NCBI GenBank assembly: GCA_013115125.1
Contig: JABANN010000201.1
Span: 1 to 53,450 of the forward strand
Source of the DNA: Perkinsus olseni
Taxonomy: Eukaryota; Perkinsozoa; Perkinsida
Reading direction: 5' to 3'
Length of the DNA: 53,450 bases
Part shown: piece after piece, positions 1 to 10,464 of the stretch
Layout: the number at the start of each line of letters is the position of its first letter
Numbering within the stretch: the stretch's first letter is position 1
Notes under the pieces: generated by a model
The model's input: only the letters and a program-made list of their open reading frames with translations
What the model was told of the DNA's origin: nothing
Databases searched by the model: none
Translations under genes and position numbers: made by a program

Positions 1-262
1 TATGTGAATATCTACGCATTACTGCTATCCCGATTGCCTCTCTCTCCCAATCTCCTGTGCACAGGCGGCTTCACGTGTACATGCGAATGAGTGTACGCCC
101 AATTTCGAATAAGATGACCAAGATCAACGGACCGCTCACAAACGTCGACGTTCATCCATTGAGCGTGGACAGATCTTTGCGACGGAACTTAACGAGACCC
201 AGGAGACCGTTCGTTGATTCCCGGCTCGTGCACCATCCAACAAGGGGTCCCAGGGCCAGTCT

Positions 263-2491
263 CTACGCCCATTCTAACCCAAGGATCTGCGATCCATGGT
301 AGCCTTTTACTAAACTTGCTTACCGGAGTGTAATTCGTGCTTAGCCAGGTTCTCAGCAAATGCAATGAAATAACTGTGATGAAAAAAGCCAGCTGTGCCA
401 CGGTCGCGACGAAGTAAGCCTGAAGCTCAATTCTCGCATGTCGGCCGATGAAGCCAGGGCGATGATGGTTCGTACCATTCCTCGACTCACCCTTCCAGTG
501 AAGAGCAATCGCCCCCAAGAAAGAGTGAAAAAAGCGTTGAAAATAAAGAAGAGTGACTGTGCGGCGACTGTGGTTCGAATGCCGAGAATGGGAGCGACCA
601 GGTACCGGCTGAAACTACCAAATACGTAGGCTATAACCTGAGAAGAGGAGGCCAGTTCTGCTAGCGATTCAAGCGGATCATGAATAAATACATAGATTGG
701 GGAGTGTGCACCATAGCAAGGCAATCAGAAAAGGCCTCACCATGCCGTTTGTTATACAGCTCGGAACAATTCTCAACATGTCTCTCTGTTTGATTCCGAA
801 CGAAAGGCAGCTGGTCGGGGATGTCACCGGACGAGGAGCACCTGAGGCCTCGATCGGGCAAGTGTGAGACGATTGATGGATGATTCGACTGTGTCTGTTC
901 AGCGAGTTTCTGCATCGGCGAGACGCAACGTGCGATCTCTTCAACGCGTGCGTCACCGCAATATTCGGTGTTGGGCATACAAGAAGCCCAACGATAAGCA
1001 ACAATAGGGCTGGGCCGAGAATCGAACTCGGGACCACTCGCGCCCAAAGCGAGAATCATACCACTAGACCACACAGCCACACGAGCCAAACATACCTGGA
1101 ATGATGTCGCTGCTTGGGACCGGAGGAACCATCAGAAATATAAAGCTGCTTGACAAAGGCAACATAGCCATCGCCCAAAACAGGGGAACTCGCCACCTGC
1201 CGAGACATTGAACACCAGAAGCAGAGTCGAACTTACTCGGCGTCAGGCCCTGTCTTCAAAGCAACAACCGCCATTGGGACCAGAAGCAATCCCTGCAATT
1301 GCAGCTCACTGAAGAATATGCAACTGAACCTGCACCGGATCAACAGTAAATCATTGAGCCTGCGAGGTCCGATGGACTTCGTTGTTGTCCGCTCGAGCCT
1401 CTTCTGAAAGTCCTTCACAGCCGTGCAATCCCGCGGGATAATGCCTGCCTTTTTCACCCGAGTCAAATCTCTGGAGTGGAAGTACCTAATTGACCTCATG
1501 CGAGATGTACGGGCTGGACTCGACCGTACGCGCATCTTCCAACTATCTCCTGCGACGTGATAAAGACCAGTGGCGCCCCCAGTCCGACTAGTGCGTTGCC
1601 CATGAGAAAGAGGGAGACACTTGACCTATACAGCTTCGTCCCAGCAGCTTCTTCAACTCCTAGGATATTCACATACCTACAGAACGTTTCTTGATGCCGG
1701 CTATCCCCGAAGTGACACGTAATTTTGTGCTCGATCGTCGCACGGCGGCGCATCGCCGACATATCCGTTGCGAACGACACGCCGCTGAGCCATACAAATG
1801 GTACGCTGCAACCCAGTTCGGCAAGCCACCTCCTCTCAGTGACAAGTGCCGATCCCGCGAAGCATGTATCATGCGCCCACGACTCGTGGGCCACGAGCTC
1901 GGGAAGCCATGACGCGTGGCCTCCAACGGACTCACAGAAAGAAAGTATACGCCAAGGAGCCGATGGCGGCTAAAAACTTCAGCTGGGTATGTGTCTCGAA
2001 CCATCGAATCAGAGGCGGCATCAAAAAGCAGCTCACAGTGAAAAGCAGATACCTGACGAGGAAGATGAATGGAAAGACGCGTTTTTCACGGGACTCCGCA
2101 TAATCGACAAGGCCGCCCAAATAATTTGGGGAAAATTAGGGCCAAATTTTCCCCTAATTCGAACACCTCGATAGACAGAATAACGTTGGCCACAGAATGA
2201 AGAGAAGAGCTGAGGTTATCATCTCAACCCTCTTCTCCGAAAGCTTCAACATTCTGGAGAGCTACATTTCCCTTGAAAAGTTTCGAGTGCATGGGCAAAT
2301 CGACGGTAAACCATGGTCGGACCGCCTACAAGATAACGTTGCCAAGAATTCCGATTGTTCCGCTGAGACCGCTGGTTAAAGTGGAGGCGGACTTATACCC
2401 GCCTTGAAGAACGGATATCGCCAGCCCCGTGAAACTCCTGAAGAGATATCCGAATCGATCGAGCGATCGATCTCATCCATACACTCGTACA
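263..2491 (-). CDS. UNC93-like major facilitator protein, multi-exon, 5' end unresolved
   Basis: Multipass membrane protein resembling the UNC-93/MFS family, whose members are ion-channel regulators or transporters. Exons read on the minus strand: end of an N-terminal exon at 2491, then 2437-2330, 2052-1936, 1625-1511, 1403-1237, 1196-1096, 1009-957, 637-492, 432-324 and 286-263; phases close at every junction. After splicing the N-terminal part reads as the UNC93 pattern: a first helix (LAISVLQGGYKSAS), a Gly-rich turn (GTIGILGNVILY), PPLIRW, then GSLAYTFFL and ALVGLGAPLVF. The second half has four or five further hydrophobic segments and ends ILGLEWA-stop. It is shorter than typical UNC93 proteins between the fourth helix and the C-terminal half, so an exon may be missed or the family is compact here. 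The start codon was not found. Family call rests on the N-terminal half; the multipass nature is more certain than the family. Confidence 0.55.
1008..1078 (-). tRNA. tRNA-Pro (anticodon TGG), nested in an intron
   Basis: The minus strand folds as a cloverleaf: acceptor arm GGCTGTG/CCCAGCC (one mismatch), D arm with GGTCTAGTGG, anticodon stem CTCGC/GCGAG around loop TTTGGGC (anticodon TGG) and a T arm CCGAG-TTCGATT-CTCGG. Internal promoter boxes A and B are intact. It lies on the same strand as, and within the 86-nt intron 1095-1010 of, the UNC93-like gene; the last two tRNA bases coincide with the first two bases of the inferred next exon. No clear T-run terminator follows at once. Confidence 0.85.
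2128..2154. repeat. AT-rich perfect hairpin
   Basis: GGGGAAAATT (2128-2137) and its exact reverse complement (2145-2154) flank a 7-nt loop; partly matching AT bases extend the stem. It lies in the intron between the first two resolved UNC93-like exons. It could be a relic of a small inverted-repeat element or a structured intron; no second copy was seen. Confidence 0.5.
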
Positions 2492-3960
2492 CAACGGTTC
2501 GCCAGTAGCTGGCATCCTTGTACTGCGAAATCGCTACAGAGGGTTCGCTCCGTACCCTGCTCACTTCAGCTCTGTGACAGATCACGCTCTGAAACAGTAA
2601 GACTGCGAGTGGAACATCCCACGTGACAAGTTGTCGAATGCTAGAGATTTTTCAGCCAACGAATTTTGCACGTCAAAATCTATCCTGGGACACATTTTCA
2701 GACTTGAGCGACTTTTCCTGGGTCTCAAAATCGGTTCACTGAACATCTCATTTGAGCATGAATAATTTTCAGTCTATTTATTGGCGTTGCGCGAACGTGC
2801 TCTCTTGCAAATTCTAGGATAACTCTAACGTTCTAAACCCCTACCCCTGCACCTTCCCGCGATGAACTAGATCCTCGCCGCCGCCCCGTGCCTGAAAAAA
2901 ATCGTCAAATGGGAAAATTGGTCTCTGAACTCACGGAAATCAGAGTAGCGTCTCCGACACTTCAGAGGCGTTGGAGTTTCTTTCCAGCGCGAGTCCGAAT
3001 TTATCTGCGGTATCAGCGACGCACTCCTTGGTACGTCGAGATCTACCATTTTAGATACAAACTTTTTACCTGATAGGTTCCAGCGGTGTAGCCCTGCCCA
3101 GTGACACAAAAAAATGAACGGTTGCTCAGTCGAAACCGATTCCGCAGACACCAAGGTTACATCCCTGACGGGTGCTCGTCATTCACGACTCGTCATGGGT
3201 GCGACATAATTCCGACTATGGACACCTCTGCAATCACCGTTCTTTGGAGACCGGTGGAAAATAATTTTTCCCCTGAAATAAGCTAAGGAATGTTCGTCAC
3301 GACGGAGCCGCGACATCGACCATGCGACCACAATGCAACAGCAATGCCTCAGACGATGTGCTTGCCTCCAGCTACTCTATTTTCCTGTTCGCCACCTGTG
3401 AACCTCTACAGAGCTGCTCAGTAATCTAAATTCTATGCCAAAACACAACGCCGGGTCGCGAGAAAAAATCTTAGAGAGTTCACGTCTGTGTTGCAATAAT
3501 GATCAGCGCTCAACACTGGCATCATACTGTACAGTAAATGGACATCATGTAACAGGCCAAGCGAATAGCCAATCAAGGAGCCACTATACCATCTCAAATC
3601 TTGCAATGCTTCCCGACTTGCTTTTCCTCAACGCCGGCTCTCGGTCACCTATTCTTTGAGCCCAGATATCTCCCCTCCGGGGCTCGCAATAGTGTCAGTT
3701 TCCGATGCGCCCGATGGGGCCTCGTCCGGAGACTCTGAAGAGAGCAGTGTCCTTCTGACCAACTTACGATACGCGCAAAAGCTGGTATTCATTGCAGTTC
3801 ACTGACGCATGGCCGAGAAGCGGCTTCGGGTGAGACCGCGAACTTCGCGGCCCGAATGACCCAATCTCCTTGATACGTGCTGGTTGAGCCAACATTGCTA
3901 AGTCGCGTTATCATCAAGAGTTCAAGACCGTGGAACTAAACGGAAGTGCCCAATTTCTGG
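2492..3960. other. Intergenic stretch, possible first exon(s) of the UNC93-like gene
   Basis: No protein family, RNA gene or repeat was recognised here. The left part probably holds the missing first exon and leader of the UNC93-like gene; the right part follows the stop codon of the first TauE/SafE gene at 3961. Confidence 0.4.
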
Positions 3961-6382
3961 TTACACATCGGCGCTAACCGAGGGGGAAAAGAGCGTTGCG
4001 GTCGTTGGTATACCTGAGTAATTGTTGCCTGCACCTGAGATCTCACCCAATCGATCAAGTGATCGATTATCCATCGATAGCCCGATCTTCTCAGACTGCA
4101 GCTCGATGTCACGCTTCGGAGTATCTCCCTCTGCGCCTAACGCACGTAGTCGATACCGGCGGACAGCCAATACTGCCACGGTAATGACGCAAAGACACGC
4201 TGTGAGAATCCGCAACGTCGCGTGCAGCATGAAAATGCTTGAGGCTACTAGGATGAAGATAACTGCCCGGCGGAAGGACGTGGCACCTGAGAACTTGAGC
4301 ATAGCCGGTTTCGACGTCGGTCGATGCGTGGGGGCCGCTCAAGGAGAAGAGTGTAGGGAATGTCCCGAAACACTCGCTAAACCTAACCGTCGTTCATCCC
4401 AAGACTGTCGCTTCGGGATGTGATCTCGCATATTCAGGAAATATGTTCGCGAGACGACCCGGAGGGTGAGGGAAACGATCTTACTTATTTTATGCGCCAG
4501 GCAATTTCCGGCGAGAACGCCGCATATCGATCCCACGACGATCGAGCCAACGACCGCGATGTCGACGTTTCTCAGCAGCCCGCTGGTCAGCATCGTAGGG
4601 AGACGGCCAACATTATTGACTGAAAACCGGGAGACCCTAGGATTGAACCCGAGACTTTCTGACACATATTTCTGACTCAGCTGCTGTAATGAGGATCCGT
4701 CCACCTGTAAATATCAGAGCGCTAGTTCCACGCCATATCAGTGCATCGGGCTCGGCGAGCAGAACCCAAACCATCATAGGCGGTCCGCCGATACCTGAGC
4801 AAAGACTGAGAAAAGTTAGAAATGCGTATACTTTGCGGTTGATATTCCGGCGTCATTGCCTCTTCAGACCTTCTACCAGTTTTCATTCTTCACTGTTACC
4901 AGTTCCACGAGTTCCCGTTGTGGTCGTAACATGCCAACGATGAATTTCCAGCAGTGCGCTATTTCGCGGAATCCCAGAGGGAGGCTCATAGCACCTACAT
5001 CGCCGGTCCGAACGGACGTTAGTCCCGAATTTTGCGAAATTTCCGAAAATTTCACCAGTCCTCTTCGGAATAATGCGCCGAAATGAGTCACCTCGGTAAA
5101 GCTTCATTGCCAACCCTGCATACGGACGGTGAGTCACACTAGCGCGTCGAACTGGGTTTAAAAATTTCCGTTACAATCTAGCCGAATACACAAGCCGGGA
5201 AAACAATTCCCCACAATTTTTGCAGTTCACACTGTTTTTCGGTCCACCGGCGGTACGCATCCTCCCTTCGGCAAGTATATATCGTGAACCGCACGATCTT
5301 ACCGACGCACTTGGAATTCACTCTACAGAGCCGCCTGCGATACGCGATGAACCGAAAAGGCAATACCCCAACACATTTGCACGTGCGAGTCTTCCGTCAC
5401 AAAGCCATATTTTCTGACCAAGGGCCCATCTCACTGAAGAGTCCAACCATTGCGCCAGTTGCAGCCCCTGCTGCAGAAGCGCCGAGAAGTTTCTTCTTCG
5501 ATAGAACAGCCTCAGGACCTTCGCCACATGACGCGGGGAGTTCTGAAGAAGCGACATATGAGCATGTGAGGCGTTCAGGGATCACGGGGGGGGGTGTTCA
5601 ACAGACCTCCCCTGACTTTGAGGAGCACTGCCAGGAATGAATTTAACGTGTGAAAGACGGTCCTGGGAGCCCTCTTGGACCTCAGGAGAGGTCTGTAGAA
5701 CACCCGAACGGGCACCGTTCAACGGTGCATGAGACGGCTGCTGCATGCAACATAACGAATACATGGGATAAATCTTGCAATCTCGCATTTCCTCAACTCA
5801 CTCCAGAACTCATTTATTAGCTGCCATATTCCTACAAGGAAGAGTAGAACGCCCAAGACGGCTTTCAGAATATCAGCCTCGTTCGACCACTTCCGTAGGA
5901 GCATCGTGAAAACGATCGTTGTTGGGAAGCCTGAAAAGATTATGTCGCGCCCGCCACGAAACTACCCAGGCACATCACACGTGATGAGAACAGCGCAAAA
6001 CAATTTCACATTAGCCGACCTCCACAAAACAAGGAGTTGTGCCAGCGCCATGGCAGGACTTAGTATCTGAGGTTGAAGCATGGAGGATACGAAGAAGGTT
6101 TCCTGAACTTACTGAAAGGTGTATAGTTGCAGTAACCACAGAACCGTCGCACCATTGCGGGAATATCTCACCGAGGAGGTTCCTGAAAGCCTTCCAATTC
6201 TCTTGTTACACGAACTCAGCGTTTGTTTGAGTTTCACAACGAGCCACCTCTCCCCGCAGCGAGCAAACCTACCATATAATATGATACAAAATGGCGTTCC
6301 CGAATCCACTTATCGCGTAAATGATACACGAGCAAAGTGAATTGAGGAAGATGAGCAAGATGCCTGTTAACGGCATGGTCAT
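3961..6382 (-). CDS. TauE/SafE-family membrane transporter, paralogue 1
   Basis: Predicted anion or sulfonate exporter-type permease of the TauE/SafE family. Exons (minus): 6382-6273, 6182-6113, 6066-5979, 5930-5802, 5542-5435, 4794-4705, 4619-4485, 4286-3961; total 1056 nt, 351 residues. Family marks are an N-terminal helix with ISGFGNA and, in the second half, GAMVGLFS joined by splicing to IGGPPMM, then RLPTMLTSGLL and a Gly-rich helix. Start: ATG 6382 opens the first helix and has an AG acceptor 12 nt upstream. Exons 2, 3 and 6 are the same length as in paralogue 2 (70, 88, 90 nt). Exon 4 could instead use a later donor, adding about 14 residues. Intron 4 (5801-5543) carries a 114-bp inverted-repeat element, and intron 5 is enlarged to about 640 nt. 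The C-terminal exon adds a hydrophilic tail. Substrate cannot be told from sequence. Confidence 0.75.
5592..5705 (+). mobile_element. MITE-like terminal-inverted-repeat element, copy 1
   Basis: 114 bp bounded by inverted repeats of about 24 bp: left end GGGTGTTCAACAGACCTC..., right end is its near reverse complement ending ...GAACACCC. The interior contains TTAACGTGT and TCCTGGGAGC, shared with the copy at 24505. There is no coding capacity, so it would be non-autonomous. A target-site duplication is not obvious because the left flank is a G run. It sits antisense within intron 4 of TauE/SafE paralogue 1. Confidence 0.75.
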
Positions 6383-6590
6383 TCGAAAGAAGTACTGATG
6401 AGGAAAAATACCGCACGGAGACGTGCGAATTCAATTGATGCATTCATCGGCCCTGAGGGAGCATTTTATCACGGTAACAATACGTTTGAGCGAAATCCTC
6501 AACAACCCACTTGACGACAGCCCATTTACCCAACGCAATCCAACAGAATTTCGAAGGAACCAAGGAACTAAATTTACATCACGGAGAAAC

Positions 6591-6662
6591 TCAGTGGCCA
6601 GGATTCGAACCCGGGAGGAATGATCGCGCAAGCGAGGATAGCTAGTGAAACCCACTGAGCTA
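6591..6662 (-). repeat. tRNA-like (possible SINE head) sequence at the 3' end of a gene
   Basis: On the minus strand it contains a canonical box A (TAGCTCAGTGG, 6662-6652) and box B (GGTTCGAATCC, 6611-6601) with a perfect acceptor-like 7-bp pairing (TCAGTGG, 6658-6652, with CCACTGA, 6597-6591) and a T-arm-like hairpin, but no proper D or anticodon arm. It therefore looks like a tRNA-derived sequence rather than a working tRNA. Its first three bases supply the TAG stop of TauE/SafE paralogue 2. Confidence 0.4.
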
Positions 6663-9021
6663 GGGCAGTAGCGGCTTATGTACCTCTGCACCTGAGAAAC
6701 CTCTTATATAAACCACAGCGGAATTCATCCAGGTCACATCCGATAACCTCACCGAGATCATCCATGTCACAGACTTACCATGATTTCTGTGCTCCTTGTA
6801 CTTATACCAGCACAGCTTGACAACAAGGAGCAGAGCCGCCGCACAAATGAGAGGAATCAGTATGTACATAGGTGTCATCATGAACGACGATACCACGAGG
6901 AACACGTCAATTGAAGCACGGAAGACAGCAACACCTGCACGATACAGCTCAACTATTGAGTTTCGAGAAAAACTATTAAAACAGTTCTGAGTCGCCAATA
7001 AGTCTTGCTATGACCACACAGTTTAAAACGCCAGAAGCGAAAAATTCCGATCTTATCCCATGGGATACGATACGATCCGCAACTGAGGGAGATTAATATT
7101 AGCTGTCCCATTGACGTCATTCCACCAGAAGGACTACGGATGAAGACAGAATACAGCGAGGATCCAGCGTAGCAGCCGAATGAGTCCTTGCAGACATGAA
7201 TACAGTGGACGGGAATTGAACCACCTCCCTCCCGCTTACTAACATAACGGCTCAGCCAATTGCCCAGTACAAGCCCGCAGACTGCACCGATATTGAGCAC
7301 AAGTATTGCCCATAGATCGATATTATTCAGCAAGGAACCCGTCAACAGTACGGGGAGGCGAGTGAAAACGTGAACAACTGAACAGCAAGACAGGAAGGTA
7401 ATTTCGCGCGCCACAAAACTCCAGCAATTCTGGGATCTCACCAACATTCATGGTTGCAGACGTACTCCTCCAACATAGTGGATCAGGGTTGGTCAGAAGA
7501 ACGAAGATCATGTTAGGTGGGCCGCCGATACCTGGTATCCAAGGTTGACGTTGGCAAGATTCAGCATAGGTCAAGTTGGCCTGGCTCACTGAATAGCCCA
7601 TTCATCGCCCCGCTTGCACAGCCAACAGCCAATGCACCGAGCTTCAATTTCATAGGCCCCTTGGGCGACAAGTCAAGGTCTCGAGGGACATCGTCAGACG
7701 GACCTGAGATCCAAAAATACCGTCGCGCGCCACAAAATTACAGTCATTACTTCCATTTTTCGTCTTCACGTAACGTCTTATTTCGTTGAACGTTTGCCAT
7801 AAGGCCAAGGCGCTCAATATGGTGCCCAGAACGCTCCGAAGAACCGGAACCTGTGGCGTTGGGAGAATGCGAGATGAGCAAGTGTGCCTAAGAGGCCCAC
7901 CTCGCTCTGCAGACGGTCCAATAACATAGTGCAAGGGGCAGCCGCGGCAGCCGCTGAGAGGGGAGCGCATGCGCACTAGCTTAGACAAAGTTTCGAATCG
8001 GAAATGTCATTCCAACCTCACGTGCGCCTACCTGCAATGGAAAGATATGCTGCGAGCCAATAATTGGCTGTCCGCCACAGCTTGAGGAATTGAATTAGTG
8101 ACATCAACGGGGCGTGTAACTACAGAGAGCGATAGCGCTTGACTTCCCGCGAAGGATGCATCCACGTCTTATCATATGCCTTCGTTCGATAATGACCACC
8201 TTTCTACTCCCGATTTATTACAGCAACATGCACTGCACCAGTGACAACTGAGCCGTCACAGTAGTAGGGTGTAATCAAGCCCATCACATACCTGACAGAA
8301 TGACAAACTGCTTGACTTGCCGAATGCTCATGCTATGGTGGTAGGAGTTGGTACGGTATATTCGAACAATACCACTCCATTCACGAATATCCTACTACTC
8401 TCGAACCCCGTCAATCGAAACTGCATCAACCTGGGCTCCCCTACCCGGAGCGTGTAGAAAGGACGCTGAATTTACTGACTGCCATGCACTACAACATGGA
8501 TTGCAAAGCGTATCGAACACACGAAGTCGCCCACCGAAACAACAGAAAATTTCTCCTCTTGCCCGGATCAGGAGAGATACTAATGCAGAGCTCGATGAGA
8601 ATGCCGGCAAAGAGAAATATACCTCCTGCAGCGTGATGAGCTCATTCTGAGTCAATTTAGCATCGCCCTTCAAGCGCTGCCCTAGCCATAAGCCGTGAGT
8701 GACGTTCCCAAGCATTGTGCTTTGCCTAGTCTGCCGCGAGGACCAGCTTTCTAATCCCGCTGATTTACAATCGAATAATCGGAACACTTTATTCGAAAAA
8801 ATGTGCAGTACCCTGCCCCATGTGTCGGTTCAATCTCAATCAAGGAGAGAATGGTAACATTCGAAGCCAGCGTCAGTTTCCGGCTCTCTTCAGTATTACC
8901 ATATGATCTGGTACGATATCGCATTTCCGAATCCAGAAATTGCGAAAAGGGACGTCGACACCGTCGCGTTGAGGAACATTATCACCAACGTAGGTATCGG
9001 CGTCGCGAGTGCAGTTATCAT
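6660..9021 (-). CDS. TauE/SafE-family membrane transporter, paralogue 2
   Basis: Second copy of the transporter described at 3961, head-to-tail upstream of it. Exons (minus): 9021-8900, 8291-8222, 8119-8032, 7953-7901, 7850-7751, 7703-7590, 7531-7442, 7377-7240, 6934-6779, 6691-6660; 963 nt, 320 residues, phases closing throughout. Motifs: ISGFGNA in helix 1, then CDGSVVT, GAMNGLFS joined to IGGPPNM, and RLPVLLTGSLL followed by GLVLGNW. It has one intron (7900-7851) that paralogue 1 lacks, and a further 3' intron before a 10-residue last exon. Intron 1 (8899-8292) is about 600 nt and holds nothing recognised. Start ATG 9021 has an AG acceptor 16 nt upstream. Both copies have intact frames after splicing and good motif conservation, which suggests both are functional. 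Confidence 0.78.
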
Positions 9022-9261
9022 GAGGAAAGAAGGCAACCTGTAGTGACCGACAAGGAACAACCAGCGCAAAGTCAGTGTATTCCACTGATAATAGTGCGAT
9101 CATGCCCGCTGTGAAGGAGCCCAGAACTGAGAGTATGACCACCCACGCGAAGGTCGAGTCGCTGCTCAGACACCACTCACTACTTCGTCGCCGTTTGCCG
9201 TATTCCAACTGTGACTCGACATGTTTGTACTGTACAACACATCATCACCACATCAACACCA

Positions 9262-10464
9262 TCAAACATTCTCGAGCAGAGCCATGGAATGGTCTTGATA
9301 ATTGACATGAACACTGTACGCTCTGAAGAAAGGCGTCCCTAGAATGCTAGGGTACTCCCGAGTAGAAGCGTTCGCGTACATCACAAGAGGCCTCAACTCT
9401 CCAGTCTCTGGATAACGCACACAGTAATGCTCCGGAGGTATCTTAGCCAGGAAAGAATAAGGCGCGTCACCAAATCGGAGCCCAAGGACCGGCAAATAGT
9501 CAAAAGCTTCCTCTTTGACGAAAAGCACACCTTTCTCATCACGTCTTAACAGATTAGCAATCTCTTCACTATAACTGCCGTTTTTCAACGCGATTTCGAC
9601 CTTCTTCCCGATGTCTTCGACCGAGTGTAGGGAAGGCAGACTTGTGACCAAATTTCCCGTGTCCAACAAAGCCAGAAATGACCCGGGATGCTCGTTGAAA
9701 GTCCTTTCTTTCGTCAAGAGATTCCCTTTCCTATCGAATAGCTTCACCGATGATACCCACGCAGTATTCAAAGACCGATGTGGCAAGGGCGCGTGGAAAA
9801 TTTGCACAAGATCGAGCTTCACCGCGGCAGCTCCAGCAAGCGTTTCACCAAGCGTTAGCTGACCCGAAACTTCATCGGCGGTTTGAGTGGTATTTGTCCG
9901 AAGAGTGAACGAGAGGTGACCAATTAGATTGTGATTCAGAAGTGAATCAACGACACTTTGATCAGGACCCCAGTAGAAATAATTCGAGCTCGGAGGCACC
10001 CTGGACAGCTCGAAAAACCCGTGAGGTTCCGACGAACCTCGCCAGCGAGTCACTCTGGAGACCCTGAAAGGGTAACTAGTAGCCTCCTGTCCATCCAAAA
10101 CCAGCAAGCCCGAGCGTATGATACTTTTGATGGACGAGCCGACCCCGAAACTGGTAGGAAACCACTCTTCTCGTTCGAAGTCACAAGGGTGCTCTTTCGG
10201 ACAGAAGTAGCATCCGGCGTGGCGCCTCGTGCAAGCACCTTTGCCGTACTTCTGTTCATACCAATCGCCATCCATCACAGAAAGCCCGGGATAACCGGAG
10301 TCCAGGAAGAGATCAATTTCTTGGCCATCAATCTTCACCGTAACGAAACCTTCGTGTACAGGCAGTGTTAGTGTCTTGGCCAGGGCATCCGGTTCCAGCA
10401 CTGGGCCTCCATAGCAAATCTTGATCGCAACTTCAAGCAGCACCGCAGCGAAAGACTTTATCAT
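9262..10464 (-). CDS. Secreted pepsin-like aspartic protease
   Basis: Single-exon, 400 residues, about the usual length of family A1 proteases. A hydrophobic N terminus (about residues 1-20) suggests a signal peptide and no long propeptide is visible. The two catalytic motifs are LFLDSGYPG (Asp at residue 55, DSG instead of DTG) and ALLDTGN (Asp at 268). The C-terminal hydrophobic motif SILGTPFFRAYSV fits the family. A Cys-rich stretch at residues 78-94 probably forms a disulfide loop of the N lobe. Potential N-glycosylation sites (NTT, NGS, NAS) agree with secretion. An AG acceptor-like site lies 30 nt before the ATG. Likely acts in the endolysosomal system or outside the cell; substrate unknown. 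Confidence 0.88.
   Translation of the reverse strand: MIKSFAAVLLEVAIKICYGGPVLEPDALAKTLTLPVHEGFVTVKIDGQEIDLFLDSGYPGLSVMDGDWYEQKYGKGACTRRHAGCYFCPKEHPCDFEREEWFPTSFGVGSSIKSIIRSGLLVLDGQEATSYPFRVSRVTRWRGSSEPHGFFELSRVPPSSNYFYWGPDQSVVDSLLNHNLIGHLSFTLRTNTTQTADEVSGQLTLGETLAGAAAVKLDLVQIFHAPLPHRSLNTAWVSSVKLFDRKGNLLTKERTFNEHPGSFLALLDTGNLVTSLPSLHSVEDIGKKVEIALKNGSYSEEIANLLRRDEKGVLFVKEEAFDYLPVLGLRFGDAPYSFLAKIPPEHYCVRYPETGELRPLVMYANASTREYPSILGTPFFRAYSVHVNYQDHSMALLENV

Noticed and set aside
661-1089. Open frame running through the tRNA-Pro gene
   Set aside because: It is the tRNA read as protein plus intron sequence.
1496-1894. 132-codon minus frame in the UNC93-like gene
   Set aside because: Only its last third is exon; the rest is the 310-nt intron 1935-1626.
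4600-4660. Box-B-like GGGTTCAATCC as a SINE or tRNA
   Set aside because: No box A at the right distance and no cloverleaf; it lies in a short intron of TauE/SafE paralogue 1.
7200-7262. tRNA-like boxes (TTGGCTGAG, GGTTCAATTCC)
   Set aside because: The box-A-like part is conserved transporter coding sequence (GNWLSRY), so the match is by chance.
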